Shown in pieces: positions 18,090 through 26,372 of a stretch of 48,746 bases of DNA; the stretch's first letter is position 1; the number at the start of each line of letters is the position of its first letter. Under the pieces are notes generated by a model. It was given only the letters and a program-made list of their open reading frames with translations. It had not been told where the DNA came from and ran no database searches. Source of the stretch: a virus; the IMG/VR virus record IMGVR_UViG_3300048919_000539, positions 1 through 48,746 of that record, one strand, 5' to 3'. Both the position numbers and the translations under genes were made by a program.

Positions 18090-18521
18090 TTACTTAATCA
18101 CAACGCGCAGCAGGTCACCTGCAGCAGCGGTATAAGCTTTGTCTTCTTCGACATAGCAACGAATTGACTCATCACCGGCTTGCGCCTTGACTTGCCCATT
18201 CACAATTGACAGAGGCTGACCCTTTCTATAGGTGCCCGCTGCCGCGCGTACGTTGAGGAACATCCCCTGCATTGGCTGGATGCCAACCACCAACTCTCCA
18301 GCCGGGATGTTGTCATCCACGGTCAGGCAGCGCAGATAGTCGTAATTTGCTACGTACAGGATTGCCTGCTCGTTACCTGCAACTGATGCAGTGAACTTGC
18401 CCGCATCAAAGAAACCGATCGTTCCAGGCTTGGTTGCAGCTGCGGCTGCACCTTCACGATTGAGCAGTGGGTTAGGGAATACGCCGCCCGCGTGGATTAC
18501 GTGCTTTCCATCTTTAGCCAT
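18090..18521 (-). CDS. capsid decoration / cement protein
   Basis: 143 residues, Gly/Ala-rich beta protein (GTIGFFDAGKFTASVAG, DNIPAGELVVGIQPMQG). Placed between protease/scaffold and major capsid genes, where trimeric head-stabilising proteins are encoded. Assigned by position and composition. Confidence 0.72.
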   Translation of the reverse strand: MAKDGKHVIHAGGVFPNPLLNREGAAAAATKPGTIGFFDAGKFTASVAGNEQAILYVANYDYLRCLTVDDNIPAGELVVGIQPMQGMFLNVRAAAGTYRKGQPLSIVNGQVKAQAGDESIRCYVEEDKAYTAAAGDLLRVVIK

Positions 18522-18524
18522 TAT

Positions 18525-19922
18525 TTACTCCGGCATTTCGCTGACTGATTGGTTGATAGCGGCCTGACGGAATGCACCGTTCAGGCCAGTGGAGGTCTGG
18601 CATTGAGCGAAGAGTTCATTCAGAGGTTCATCGTTCAGCGCGTTCACGGCGACATCGGTCATGCCGAATTTAGCTTTAACGGCAGCACGCTTTTCGCCCT
18701 TCTCTTTGTCAGAGCTGGCGGTGAACTGGCTGTTAAGGGCCGATACCTGCTCTGTGAGCAACTTCGCCCACGCTGGCATTTCTTCTGCGTTGGCTGCCGT
18801 TTCTTTAGCTTTCTTGTCATCCGCTTCTTTCTTCTCGCGGGCGGCTTTCTGCTCAGGAGTCTCGGATTTATCAGCGGCCTTTTCGGCTGCCATCTGGTTA
18901 TATGCGTCCATCAGCTCCGCATCGGTTTTGCCATCAGTCGGCTTACCAGCAGCTTTAAGCGCGTTTACGATCAGGTCTTTCATCGGATTATTTTCTCCGT
19001 TGGTTTTAATTTCGTACTCAGTGGGTTTGCGCACGACTTCTTGGCGATCTCCGACGAATTCAGCGGTGCCGTCATCGTTGATCAGGTACTTCTGTTGGTA
19101 TGTCTTGGTTTCTTCGCGATAGATGAACCGGTCAGGCCAAACAGAGTCGGGCCATGCGTAGTAATCATCAGGCTTGCCATCGCGCAGCTTGCGAGATAGA
19201 GCGCTCTGGATATCGTCGAAGGAGTAATTTGAGGCGTTTGTGAAGAAGAACTTCGCTTTATTCAGCAGGCCTTCTTTGGTCAGGTCGGAAGCATCAGCAA
19301 GGTTAGCGGTCTGAATCTCCATCTGATCACCCTGGGCATTAACGAAGATTCCAACGCCTTCTTGGGGGGTTCCAGCCGGGGTTTCGTGCAGCAGGATTGC
19401 GCAGTGGTCGTAATCCTGGTTGGTAGCAATCCAGTTGTACTTTTTACCCTTGGATGTTCCGGTGCCAGCGGCTTTATTCAGGCCGAGACCAGTTGATACA
19501 CCAATCGGCTCAACTTCCTTGCCAGCCTTCATGTCGTCCAGGCGATTAACAACCTCTTTTCCTTTGTCTGTTGCCTCGGCATATCGGCGGTTAATGCACA
19601 TGTCCATCAGAACGCGATCAGCATCTTTACGGACGTTGCGGGCAAAGGCACCGATGTGAAACTCATTCACAGCACGAACATTACTCGCGCTGACATACTG
19701 GCCCTCAATCTTTGGATGCCCATACGGCATGGGCTTGCCTTCGAGGCTCTTAAAGCCCTTTGCTATTTCGTCTGCCGGGTACAGTCCGCCATTGAGCACG
19801 ATATCGTCGATAACCGGACAGACGTCCTTCACGACGATGTGCTCAGCGCCATCGATTGTTTCTGATGTGATGTTTGAAGCGGAGTTGATGACCGACAGCA
19901 CGTTTACGCAGATGCGTGACAT
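18525..19922 (-). CDS. prohead protease/scaffold fusion (DUF2213-like)
   Basis: 465 residues from the ATG at 19922 (MSRICVNVLSVINS), preferred because AGAGGA stands nine bases upstream. N-terminal protease-like domain (about 1-230: GLYPADEIAKGFKSLEGKPMPYGH, CINRRYAEATDKGKEVV). C-terminal part (about 330-465) is charged and helical (ETPEQKAAREKKEADDKKAKETAAN), typical of a scaffold. Processes and shapes the prohead. Upstream lies the terminator that follows the tRNA-like element. Confidence 0.8.
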   Translation of the reverse strand: MSRICVNVLSVINSASNITSETIDGAEHIVVKDVCPVIDDIVLNGGLYPADEIAKGFKSLEGKPMPYGHPKIEGQYVSASNVRAVNEFHIGAFARNVRKDADRVLMDMCINRRYAEATDKGKEVVNRLDDMKAGKEVEPIGVSTGLGLNKAAGTGTSKGKKYNWIATNQDYDHCAILLHETPAGTPQEGVGIFVNAQGDQMEIQTANLADASDLTKEGLLNKAKFFFTNASNYSFDDIQSALSRKLRDGKPDDYYAWPDSVWPDRFIYREETKTYQQKYLINDDGTAEFVGDRQEVVRKPTEYEIKTNGENNPMKDLIVNALKAAGKPTDGKTDAELMDAYNQMAAEKAADKSETPEQKAAREKKEADDKKAKETAANAEEMPAWAKLLTEQVSALNSQFTASSDKEKGEKRAAVKAKFGMTDVAVNALNDEPLNELFAQCQTSTGLNGAFRQAAINQSVSEMPE

Positions 19923-19953
19923 GCTGTGTCCTCTTTGGTAGATTTCAGGCAAT

Positions 19954-19977
19954 AAAAAACCCAGCGCTATGGCTGGG
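19954..19977 (-). terminator. terminator after the 20.0-kb tRNA-like element
   Basis: Minus strand: CCCAGC (19972-19977 side) pairs with GCTGGG (19960-19965 side) followed by six U. It stands 11 nt after the tRNA-like fold and 32 bp before the protease gene, inside the head operon. Confidence 0.82.
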
Positions 19978-19988
19978 CCTGCAATGGG

Positions 19989-20102
19989 TTGCGGCTGCTG
20001 GACTCGAACCAGCACTCTCGTCAGGCGTCAACATCATGCCGTACCGAGCACGACCCAAGGGTCGCGTTGATGCGTTACTCTACCGATTAAGTTACGCCGC
20101 AA
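19989..20102 (-). ncRNA. tRNA-like RNA with expanded anticodon region (tRNA-like 1)
   Basis: 114 nt. The ends pair perfectly over 7 bp (TTGCGGC/GCCGCAA). A D-arm-like hairpin follows (ACTT/GAGT around AATCGGTA) and a canonical T arm lies near the 3' end (GCTGG, loop TTCGAGT, CCAGC; 19997-20013). Instead of a 17-nt anticodon arm there are about 60 nt, with GCATCAAC/GTTGACGC (one mismatch) enclosing a CGACCC/GGGTCG hairpin. It cannot be read as a normal tRNA and no anticodon can be assigned. Ends in CCC, not CCA. A terminator follows. Either a degenerate tRNA with an insertion or a structured regulatory or decoy RNA. Confidence 0.6.
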
Positions 20103-20128
20103 TAACAGCCTCCTTTCAGAGGACAATT

Positions 20129-20758
20129 TTAAATTTCATCAGCAAGTGTGAGAATGATGCTTCTGAATCTTTCGTCGTAAGAAATGTAAGGTTCATCTGG
20201 CACTGGGTATCCATATGAAACATCATTTCGCCACATAGTGAAGTCTATTCCTGCATCAATCCAATCGTTAATGGCTTTTGCATACTTCTGACTTGGAACT
20301 ACAATCTCGACGCATTCGAGAATATCAATTTCATCCGCCTTGAGCCGCCATTCCCTTTCCCATGTAAAATCCACACCCAATTTATTGGTGGTGGTTTCTG
20401 TCACTGGGTCGTACTGGACGTGTCTCCATCTTATTGATTTATCGATTAATGGAAGTTCACTAGATGGTTGGTAAATTACAGGCCTCCCTCCCATTTCAAA
20501 TATTCTTTTCTTTGAAAATCCAAATCCGAATGGTTGATATCTTGAAACGTCACTAACAATGAAGTTTCGAGGTGATTCAGTGAAGCAAACGCATTTATCT
20601 TTCCCGATGATGAATTTATCGCTTCCTCTGATTACACCATCATGAATGATGCTTTTGATAACATCGAAAGCTGCGGGAAAAAGCACATCCGGATCATCGC
20701 TTTCTGTATCAGTTTTGATCCAATGATAAACGTAGTTGGAGGAGTCTTCTCTTTTCAC
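20129..20758 (-). CDS. cargo protein in head operon, possible abortive-infection type
   Basis: 209 residues from GTG at 20758; this start has AGGTG six bases upstream, while the earlier in-frame GTG at 20767 has no ribosome site. Contains HWIK near the N-terminus, CVCFTESP (about 55-62), FGFGFSKKRIFEMGGRPVIY (about 75-95), and FTWEREWR (about 130-137). This pattern, a His early, then a CFTE-P box, then GF-K...GG-PV-Y, is reminiscent of AbiGi/DUF2971-like defence proteins, but I cannot prove homology. It sits between two head genes, followed by the tRNA-like element and terminator, and is more AT-rich than its neighbours. Confidence 0.6.
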   Translation of the reverse strand: MKREDSSNYVYHWIKTDTESDDPDVLFPAAFDVIKSIIHDGVIRGSDKFIIGKDKCVCFTESPRNFIVSDVSRYQPFGFGFSKKRIFEMGGRPVIYQPSSELPLIDKSIRWRHVQYDPVTETTTNKLGVDFTWEREWRLKADEIDILECVEIVVPSQKYAKAINDWIDAGIDFTMWRNDVSYGYPVPDEPYISYDERFRSIILTLADEI

Positions 20759-20785
20759 TATCTGCACCTATCTGACGATTTTGTA

Positions 20786-21781
20786 TCACTCATTATCGTC
20801 AACTAGTGTCCATAGTTTACGTTCTTTCATCAACTTATCCGCCAGCCCCTCATTGAAGATGCTGCCGTCGTAGTTAAGCATCACCGGAATCTGGCTGCAG
20901 TAGCAGTGAAATCTATTACCATCTACCGCATACCAGTCGCGGACCTCTTGCGTAGTCCTTACTTTGCCATGCCATAAAGCGTGAGTCTGTCGAGTGGTGG
21001 GTTTCAACGCCGATAAGTGAAGCAGTCCAGTATTTAGACCAAGCCTATCAGCAGCCCAGTCAGTCTCGCTCCATTGTGCCTCACGCAATGCACCTACCTG
21101 TTCAGTCTGTGCAATGTTCTTAGCCTGCGACATACTCACATCGAGACGCTTGCTGATGATTTGCGCCGTCTCGCGTGGGTTGATGCCTCGGCCAATAGCA
21201 TCGGATATCACGTTAGCCAGGTCGGCGCGGGCAGCATCGCTGATGCCTTTCCATTCGCTGTATGTGGAGACATAAGCCGCTGCAATCTGGTTTTGATAGG
21301 CGGGAGCGCTCAGAAGCTGCGCCAGCGTGGTCTGCTGTGCATACACTGGAGACTGAACCGATAGATTGGTGAATGCCTGATGCGTACCGCGTTCGTACTC
21401 TGCTGCCACGTAATCCAGCGCCCACAGGTTCTGGCTGCCACCATCGAGCAGGGCATCATCCAGAATAAGCTGTACACGCTGCAACAGATCGGCAAGTTGC
21501 GCCGCTGTCATATCGTAGATATAAGTGCCAGCGTTAACCTGATATAGCGTTGCCGGGCCATCCGCGTTGTTGCAGAGGATGAATCCACGCTCGCTGTTGG
21601 CTTCACGCTCCCGCCCGGAGAGGCGCTGGTCGAATAGCAACTTCAGGTTCCGCTTGATGCCCAGATAGCGAGACTCTATGTCCCGATACATCCGTCCCAC
21701 CTGCCGTGATGATTGCGTGGGGTCAGCTTTATTGCGCGGTACGATTGGCGTCCCGATTCGGGTTGGCGCTGGTGTCGTCAT
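20786..21781 (-). CDS. minor head protein, SPP1 gp7 / Mu F-like
   Basis: 331 residues. C-terminal head-morphogenesis domain: RAQIISKRLDVSMSQA-type helix (ETAQIISKRLDVS), IAQTEQVGALREAQW, then TRQTHALWHGKVR and a Cys-His-Cys cluster (RFHCYCSQIPV). Packaged in a few copies next to the portal. Overlaps the portal gene by 53 bp. Confidence 0.87.
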   Translation of the reverse strand: MTTPAPTRIGTPIVPRNKADPTQSSRQVGRMYRDIESRYLGIKRNLKLLFDQRLSGREREANSERGFILCNNADGPATLYQVNAGTYIYDMTAAQLADLLQRVQLILDDALLDGGSQNLWALDYVAAEYERGTHQAFTNLSVQSPVYAQQTTLAQLLSAPAYQNQIAAAYVSTYSEWKGISDAARADLANVISDAIGRGINPRETAQIISKRLDVSMSQAKNIAQTEQVGALREAQWSETDWAADRLGLNTGLLHLSALKPTTRQTHALWHGKVRTTQEVRDWYAVDGNRFHCYCSQIPVMLNYDGSIFNEGLADKLMKERKLWTLVDDNE

Positions 21782-23180
21782 CTGTCAGCGGATCCTCGTC
21801 GGTAAGCTTCTTATTTGGGTCGGGAATGTCCGGCTCTTTCATCGGTTCAAGCTCGCCCACTGCGCGAATCTCGTTAGCATCAATGGCTGATGTACCGAAG
21901 GCTTGCTGAGTTTTCTGAGCCACATCGGCCAGGGTCGCCATATTTGCGATCTTCTCTTTCTCGCTTGGAGCGAGCAAATCAGACCACGCCAGGCTAATTT
22001 CACCTGATGATGGAGGCTCGATGATACCGAGTGTCCAGAAACGCTCGATAACTCTCGTTATGACATCTGTCATGAATCCCCAGCGCCTTTTGTTGCACCG
22101 GTTCGCCCACGCCGTTTTGTCTTCTTCGGATGCCAGGTTCCCCGTTTGCTTACCGAATAAAATGTTGAACGGGCATTGAATCGTCGCGCAGAACTGGTTT
22201 GCTGAAACCGTCCAGGTAGGCGTCGGGTCAGCAGCAGCAACCGATAGCACGCTCGTCTTTCCTGATTGAGTAACCAGCGCCGAGTCTATGCCGCTGTTAA
22301 GCTTGCGAACCTTATCGTTCATTGCGTCGCCAAGGCTTTCGTATCCTGCCTCTTTAGCCATTTTTGCAATGGTCGCCATGTCAGTCTGCGCATCAAATTC
22401 TGTGGCAAGTTGTCTGCTGGCGTTTTTCAGGAACCCTTCAGCACTACCGCCTTTTGTCTTTTCGATATCAAGCAGATCGTTAAATCCAGCCTCAAGAAGC
22501 GGGATGCCAGATAATGCGTTTTCATCTTCAGACCCTTCGCATAGCAGAATAATGCGGTCTGGATGGACGCTAACAGCCCTCGGAGTTCCTGAAGACCTTT
22601 CATCGCCTACAGGCTGCTCGTTGAAATGGTACATGACGGGTTGGCCGTAGTTTTCTGACCATGTGTCAGTGTCTGTATTACCCGGCTCAATCTGCTTTTC
22701 CCATGCTGGTATCAGCTTGACCAGCGCCTTTGTGCCAAGCCGCTGAACCAGATTGATATCTACAGGCTCTTTCCAGTCACGGTTGTCTTTTACCTGTATG
22801 AGCAAGGCTGAATATCGGCCAACCATATTGCGGCGATCTGCATCCTCTATCTTTGCCCAATGCTTTTTCATGAGCTTAGTGACTGCTTTTTCCCAGTCTG
22901 TTGTCTGAGTGGCCTCTCTGCCTTCTTCGCCGTCAATTATCGTCGGCTTGTCAGTCCAACATGAGTCAAGCAGCTTATGGACTGCTGCAAAACCTGCTGA
23001 GCCACGGCGGTACTGGCGATAGAAGTTATCGAAGGTAAGTGTTTCTGGATAACCAAACTCATCCCACAGCTTCGTGCGTTTCGTGTTGCCATTCATGCCT
23101 GCGTACAGCATGCGCTGGCGGCCCACAGCATCAGCAAGGGCATTAACGAGGAATTGCTCCCCGGTTGTTAAATCACTCAC
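21729..23180 (-). CDS. portal protein (Phage_portal_3 / DUF1073 type)
   Basis: 483 residues. N-terminal LWDEFGYPETLTFDNFYRQYRRGSAG, central KTSVLSVAAADPTPTWTVSANQFCATIQCPFNILFGKQTGNLAS, matching the DUF1073-type portals of ES18-like phages. Forms the dodecameric vertex through which DNA enters. Placed between large terminase and gp7-like gene. Confidence 0.88.
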   Translation of the reverse strand: MSDLTTGEQFLVNALADAVGRQRMLYAGMNGNTKRTKLWDEFGYPETLTFDNFYRQYRRGSAGFAAVHKLLDSCWTDKPTIIDGEEGREATQTTDWEKAVTKLMKKHWAKIEDADRRNMVGRYSALLIQVKDNRDWKEPVDINLVQRLGTKALVKLIPAWEKQIEPGNTDTDTWSENYGQPVMYHFNEQPVGDERSSGTPRAVSVHPDRIILLCEGSEDENALSGIPLLEAGFNDLLDIEKTKGGSAEGFLKNASRQLATEFDAQTDMATIAKMAKEAGYESLGDAMNDKVRKLNSGIDSALVTQSGKTSVLSVAAADPTPTWTVSANQFCATIQCPFNILFGKQTGNLASEEDKTAWANRCNKRRWGFMTDVITRVIERFWTLGIIEPPSSGEISLAWSDLLAPSEKEKIANMATLADVAQKTQQAFGTSAIDANEIRAVGELEPMKEPDIPDPNKKLTDEDPLTDDDTSANPNRDANRTAQ

Positions 23181-23189
23181 TGGTGCTCC

Positions 23190-24737
23190 TTAGAAGAAGA
23201 TTGCGCCTGTTTTCTTCGGCGAATGCAGTACGCGGTATCGGGTGGCATCCCAGTCGTGGTCTTCCTGTGTGGTGTCCACGTCATCAGGTTTTTTTTCATC
23301 ACGTACCAGCACGGGGACGCGACTTATCCATCCACGGCAGTAATTGAAAACGTAGAGGGCTGGCTTTTCAGGGATACCGCTCTCTGTCTTCTTGCCTTCG
23401 ATGACCGCCTCTAGCATGTCAGCGAACAGTGATGCGCCGTTAATTCGGGATCCGGGCTTTTTGTTCGACTCAACCCACTTAACGCCCTGCTTCTCCATCT
23501 TCTGACCGATGGACAGCTCATTGTCAGCAGTGTTGTAAATGGCGCTGTCAGCAGGCCCCGGGACTACCTCTTTGCAGATGCCGGGCATAATATGCATCTG
23601 GCCCTTCTGCTTCGTTTCTTCAGGCTCCTCACACTCTTCGCCCGCTAGCCGCTTATCAATCCACGCAACGCCCTTCGCGACGTTAGTGGATGACATATTG
23701 AGGCCCTTGTTGAGCTCGTCAGGTGGGCATCCGTACCACTCACCAATAAGCACCAGTGACCCGGCAGGCGGGCAGAACTTGCCACCATCTGGCAGCGTTG
23801 CTTCTGTGCCGTCAGACTGCGCCCACCACAGATTAGAGAATGGTTTTGACTCACCCCAGTCATGGGAACGGTCAACCGTCCAGGTCTCAGGGATGGTGAA
23901 TGGCTTGATAACGTGAAGTGACTCGTTCCACAGGTGGTCGAATCGCCCTCCGCTGGTTACATCCCAGGAACCTTCAACCCATGCTTTACGCTTATTCGGG
24001 TCTTTGATGCTCATCAGAGTTGCGATGTACACAGGGTCGAGATATGGGTTCTCTTTGAATGAGCCATGTATTGCTACGCGAGTCAGCGTTATCTCTTCTT
24101 CCTGCTGAGTCTGCGGGTTAGGCACCATCTGCTTTTCGCGGATAATGGTTCCACGCGGTGCCGGGGCAATAAATCGCTTCTTCACCCAGGTATGCCCGAT
24201 ACCAAATGGGTTAGTGGTGTTGAATGTCTCTAGCGGGATGCTTGGTAAAAGCGAGCCGTCATCACGAGGGTAATCCTGCGGCCTGAATGAAGATCGGCGA
24301 CAAGAGAACATCGATTCGTAAAAGTCAGCATTAGGCTGTTTGGTCAGCTCGTTGAAGCCGATGAACGGGAATTCCTGACCATGGTAATCCCAATAGTCAT
24401 CAGCCTCTTTCCCGAAGCGGAAAAGCAGCTCCTCACCTGTAGGCCATACCCATCTCAGTTCAGATGCTGAGTTAAGGAATCTGGCTCCATCACCGAAAAG
24501 CCGATACATACGCTTTGACTGAGTGATGATATCTGCGAGGTTTTTATATTCAGTGTCGAATATGATGCCGCGCCAGAACGTGCCGTAACCTAACCCTACC
24601 AGTCGCCGGAAGCGGGCAAGCTGTGCCGCTGTCTTCCCCGGCCCGCGAGTGCCTTCAAAAAGAATTTCATCGCATGGGCAGCTCAGAGCCAGAGATTGTG
24701 ATCCGGGTAAAGGCTTCCAAACTACGTTGTAGCTCAT
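23190..24737 (-). CDS. terminase large subunit
   Basis: 515 residues from the ATG at 24737 that overlaps the small-subunit stop (ATGA). ATPase Walker A is FEGTRGPGKT (about 27-36), Walker B-like FPFIGFNE near 124-131. The nuclease domain starts at DRSHDWGESK (about 280) and includes the Asp in GPADSAIYNT. Cuts concatemers and drives packaging through the portal. The head gene order suggests a headful mechanism, not proven. Confidence 0.94.
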   Translation of the reverse strand: MSYNVVWKPLPGSQSLALSCPCDEILFEGTRGPGKTAAQLARFRRLVGLGYGTFWRGIIFDTEYKNLADIITQSKRMYRLFGDGARFLNSASELRWVWPTGEELLFRFGKEADDYWDYHGQEFPFIGFNELTKQPNADFYESMFSCRRSSFRPQDYPRDDGSLLPSIPLETFNTTNPFGIGHTWVKKRFIAPAPRGTIIREKQMVPNPQTQQEEEITLTRVAIHGSFKENPYLDPVYIATLMSIKDPNKRKAWVEGSWDVTSGGRFDHLWNESLHVIKPFTIPETWTVDRSHDWGESKPFSNLWWAQSDGTEATLPDGGKFCPPAGSLVLIGEWYGCPPDELNKGLNMSSTNVAKGVAWIDKRLAGEECEEPEETKQKGQMHIMPGICKEVVPGPADSAIYNTADNELSIGQKMEKQGVKWVESNKKPGSRINGASLFADMLEAVIEGKKTESGIPEKPALYVFNYCRGWISRVPVLVRDEKKPDDVDTTQEDHDWDATRYRVLHSPKKTGAIFF

Positions 24738-25291
24738 TTGCCTAATACCTCGCTCTGCTGTTGCTGTGCGGCCGCCTCCCACTCTTCAGCGCTGCTGCAT
24801 GACGGTACAGGCATGATGTTGTGCGTTGCGGTGACCTTCTGGTCAATTTGCTCTTTAAACGCCTGCACACTGATGTGCTTGCCAAGCAGCTCAAGGTTCT
24901 TCACCTTGTCCGGCCATTTTATTTTCTTCAGCAGTCCAGCCGCTTCCCCTGCCATCTCGGTTACATCCATACCGGATAGCGTGGTGCGCCACGTTTTAGG
25001 CCAATCCTTAATCGGCTTCAGCTCGCCATTGGCAAGGAGGATGTCGAGCACGTCCATCTTGTCAATCTCAACCAGGCGACGAAGCACGTAATCTGCGTTT
25101 ACCTCGACGCGGGTATTTCTTGCAGCTTGAAGCTCAGCAATGCGTTCTTGAACTGAAGTTTTCTGAAGTAGTTGATATGCCTGCTGCTCGGCCGTCTTCT
25201 CGCTGTACCCTGCTCGAATGGCCGATTGCTTGGCATTGAGGTCTAAGAGGTACTCGCGGCAGAAGGCTTCCTGCTTTTCTGTGAGTGCCAT
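24734..25291 (-). CDS. terminase small subunit
   Basis: 185 residues. Terminase_2-like: MALTEKQEAFCREYLLDLNAKQSAIRAGYSEKTAEQQAYQLL, a DNA-binding helix-turn-helix in the first about 60 residues, then an oligomerisation core. Recognises the packaging site, probably the repeat segment immediately upstream. Confidence 0.93.
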   Translation of the reverse strand: MALTEKQEAFCREYLLDLNAKQSAIRAGYSEKTAEQQAYQLLQKTSVQERIAELQAARNTRVEVNADYVLRRLVEIDKMDVLDILLANGELKPIKDWPKTWRTTLSGMDVTEMAGEAAGLLKKIKWPDKVKNLELLGKHISVQAFKEQIDQKVTATHNIMPVPSCSSAEEWEAAAQQQQSEVLGK

Positions 25292-25303
25292 GTGAGTCCT
25301 TGT

Positions 25304-25353
25304 CTACTACAGGAGACAAAATCCACCACAGGAGTTAACGACTACAATAGGAG
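25304..25353. repeat. three 19-bp-spaced direct repeats upstream of terS
   Basis: Plus-strand repeats at 25304-25315, 25323-25334 and 25342-25353 share CYACNAYAGGAG and start exactly 19 bp apart. The 19-bp period puts them on nearly the same side of the helix. They lie 13-62 bp before the small terminase start and are a candidate TerS binding site (pac or cos-B-like). Confidence 0.65.
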
Positions 25354-25385
25354 CGGAAAGTTTTCCGCATCCGTTAATCGTTAAC
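25334..25385. repeat. nested inverted repeats in the terS upstream region
   Basis: Outer perfect 8-bp arms GTTAACGA (25334-25341) and TCGTTAAC (25378-25385) enclose a perfect inner palindrome GCGGAAAGTTTTCCGC (25353-25368). Together with the iterons they make the non-coding 25292-25475 segment highly structured. Candidate terminase cut or binding region. Confidence 0.6.
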
Positions 25386-25475
25386 ACAACCTTGTGGAGA
25401 ATTCTGTGGAATTAGAAATGAAATTAGCTTTGATTAGTTTGGCTATCGCGTACAGACCTATTGTGCAGGAGGTCG

Positions 25476-25670
25476 TTAATTGGCTTCTTCTTCGGTACCC
25501 GGCACGTACTCCATCTTGAGCACGTCGTCCGGCGCGAGGTATACCCAAGCGCCATCTTCCCGAGCAACACCTATGAACCCGTTAACCATTTCAGGCTGTG
25601 ATCGGTTCATCAGTCCTGTGTGGGTTTCACCTGACTTAGTGGTTACTGTGATGTGGTAGGTGTCGGGCAT
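25476..25670 (-). CDS. small hypothetical protein upstream of terminase
   Basis: 64 residues from the ATG at 25670, which has GGAG five bases upstream; an earlier in-frame ATG at 25685 lies inside the terminator tail. Beta-rich (MPDTYHITVTTKSGETHTGL, WVYLAPDDVLKMEYV), possibly an SH3-like small barrel. Function unknown. Confidence 0.65.
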   Translation of the reverse strand: MPDTYHITVTTKSGETHTGLMNRSQPEMVNGFIGVAREDGAWVYLAPDDVLKMEYVPGTEEEAN

Positions 25671-25686
25671 GGCATCTCCGGGCATT

Positions 25687-25708
25687 AAAAAACCGCCCGG
25701 AGGCGGTT
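25687..25708 (-). terminator. terminator after the 25.7-kb tRNA-like element
   Basis: Minus strand stem AACCGCC/GGCGGTT with 4-nt loop followed by six U. It begins five nt after the tRNA-like 3' end, repeating the arrangement at 19954-20102. Confidence 0.87.
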
Positions 25709-25712
25709 AGTC

Positions 25713-25833
25713 TGTCAGGGTGGGATTCGAACCCACGTTCTTGCAGTATAGGTCACGGCACCACTGCTCGATTTAGCTAGTGTCACGCTTTGTCCCGTCG
25801 AAGCTTTCGCTAAGCCATCTCGCGCACCTTACG
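25713..25833 (-). ncRNA. tRNA-like element 2 (3' half canonical, 5' half divergent)
   Basis: The 3' part has a perfect T arm (GTGGG, loop TTCGAAT, CCCAC; 25720-25736) followed without gap by CCTGACA, as in a tRNA acceptor strand. The best 5' partner is CGTAAGG at 25827-25833, pairing at 5 of 7 positions, followed by a CGC/GCG D-like arm with a GG-containing loop. The middle (about 60 nt) contains CACTAGCT/AGCAGTG and GCAGT/ACTGC hairpins instead of a normal anticodon arm. Probably a tRNA relic or a relative of the 20.0-kb element. The boundaries are uncertain. Confidence 0.4.
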
Positions 25834-25991
25834 AATTAATTCTATACCAGCTTCGCAGCGCTTCACAGCGTGGCTAACCGTTATCCCTTTTTGGAGAGAC
25901 CATCATCAGGCCCACTCGAAAATGGGCCTTTGTGATGACAATAAGAAAGCACCCACTTAACTCGGGCGTTTTTTTGAATTATCGAAAATTA

Positions 25992-26372
25992 CTAATTTGC
26001 AATTTGCAATTTACCATCTGAGTAATCGCGACCTAGTCGTCCGATCTGAAGCTGTGTTTGTATATATTCATCGTCAAAAATTTTACGCTGCGCTTCAGAC
26101 AAGCTTTTATCTTTTCTCATTTTTTTTAAGTGCTTAGCATCTTTTTGGTACTTCCGTCTAACACCAGCTAAGCCTGGTGGTTCAATTAAACGATTATAAA
26201 TACCAAGTATTAAAAATGCGATTAGAGGGCAAAGCCACGGGATACTGTTCTTAAAGACCTCCTGATAGTGCGGAGGAACTAATGAGTAAATGCTTGAAAG
26301 TATCCCTGTCAATATTGTAGTAAGGGCCGTGCCAGACCCGATACCAGCACTGGGTAAAGGTTTGTCACTCAC
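25992..26372 (-). CDS. two-helix membrane protein with charged coiled-coil tail (cassette gene 3)
   Basis: 126 residues from GTG at 26372, which has GGAGG eight bases upstream. Two hydrophobic segments (about 13-33 and 43-58), then a cytoplasmic, strongly charged helical tail (VRRKYQKDAKHLKKMRKDKSLSEAQR). Overlaps the previous gene by 8 bp, so translation is probably coupled. No similarity recognised. Last gene of a three-gene cassette between lysis genes and terminase, on the late-gene strand and AT-rich. Confidence 0.65.
   Translation of the reverse strand: MSDKPLPSAGIGSGTALTTILTGILSSIYSLVPPHYQEVFKNSIPWLCPLIAFLILGIYNRLIEPPGLAGVRRKYQKDAKHLKKMRKDKSLSEAQRKIFDDEYIQTQLQIGRLGRDYSDGKLQIAN

Noticed and set aside
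18549-19199. 216-codon plus-strand ORF opposite the protease/scaffold gene
   Set aside because: Shadow of the Lys/Glu/Ala-rich scaffold coding sequence; Phe/Ser/Leu-rich translation typical of antisense frames.
19989-20102. Ordinary tRNA gene
   Set aside because: The T arm is canonical, but the region is about 38 nt too long, there is no 7-nt anticodon loop in the right place, and no CCA end.
25951-25978. Possible plus-strand terminator (GCACCC/GGGCGT then seven T)
   Set aside because: The stem has a mismatch, and there is no plus-strand gene upstream that it could serve.
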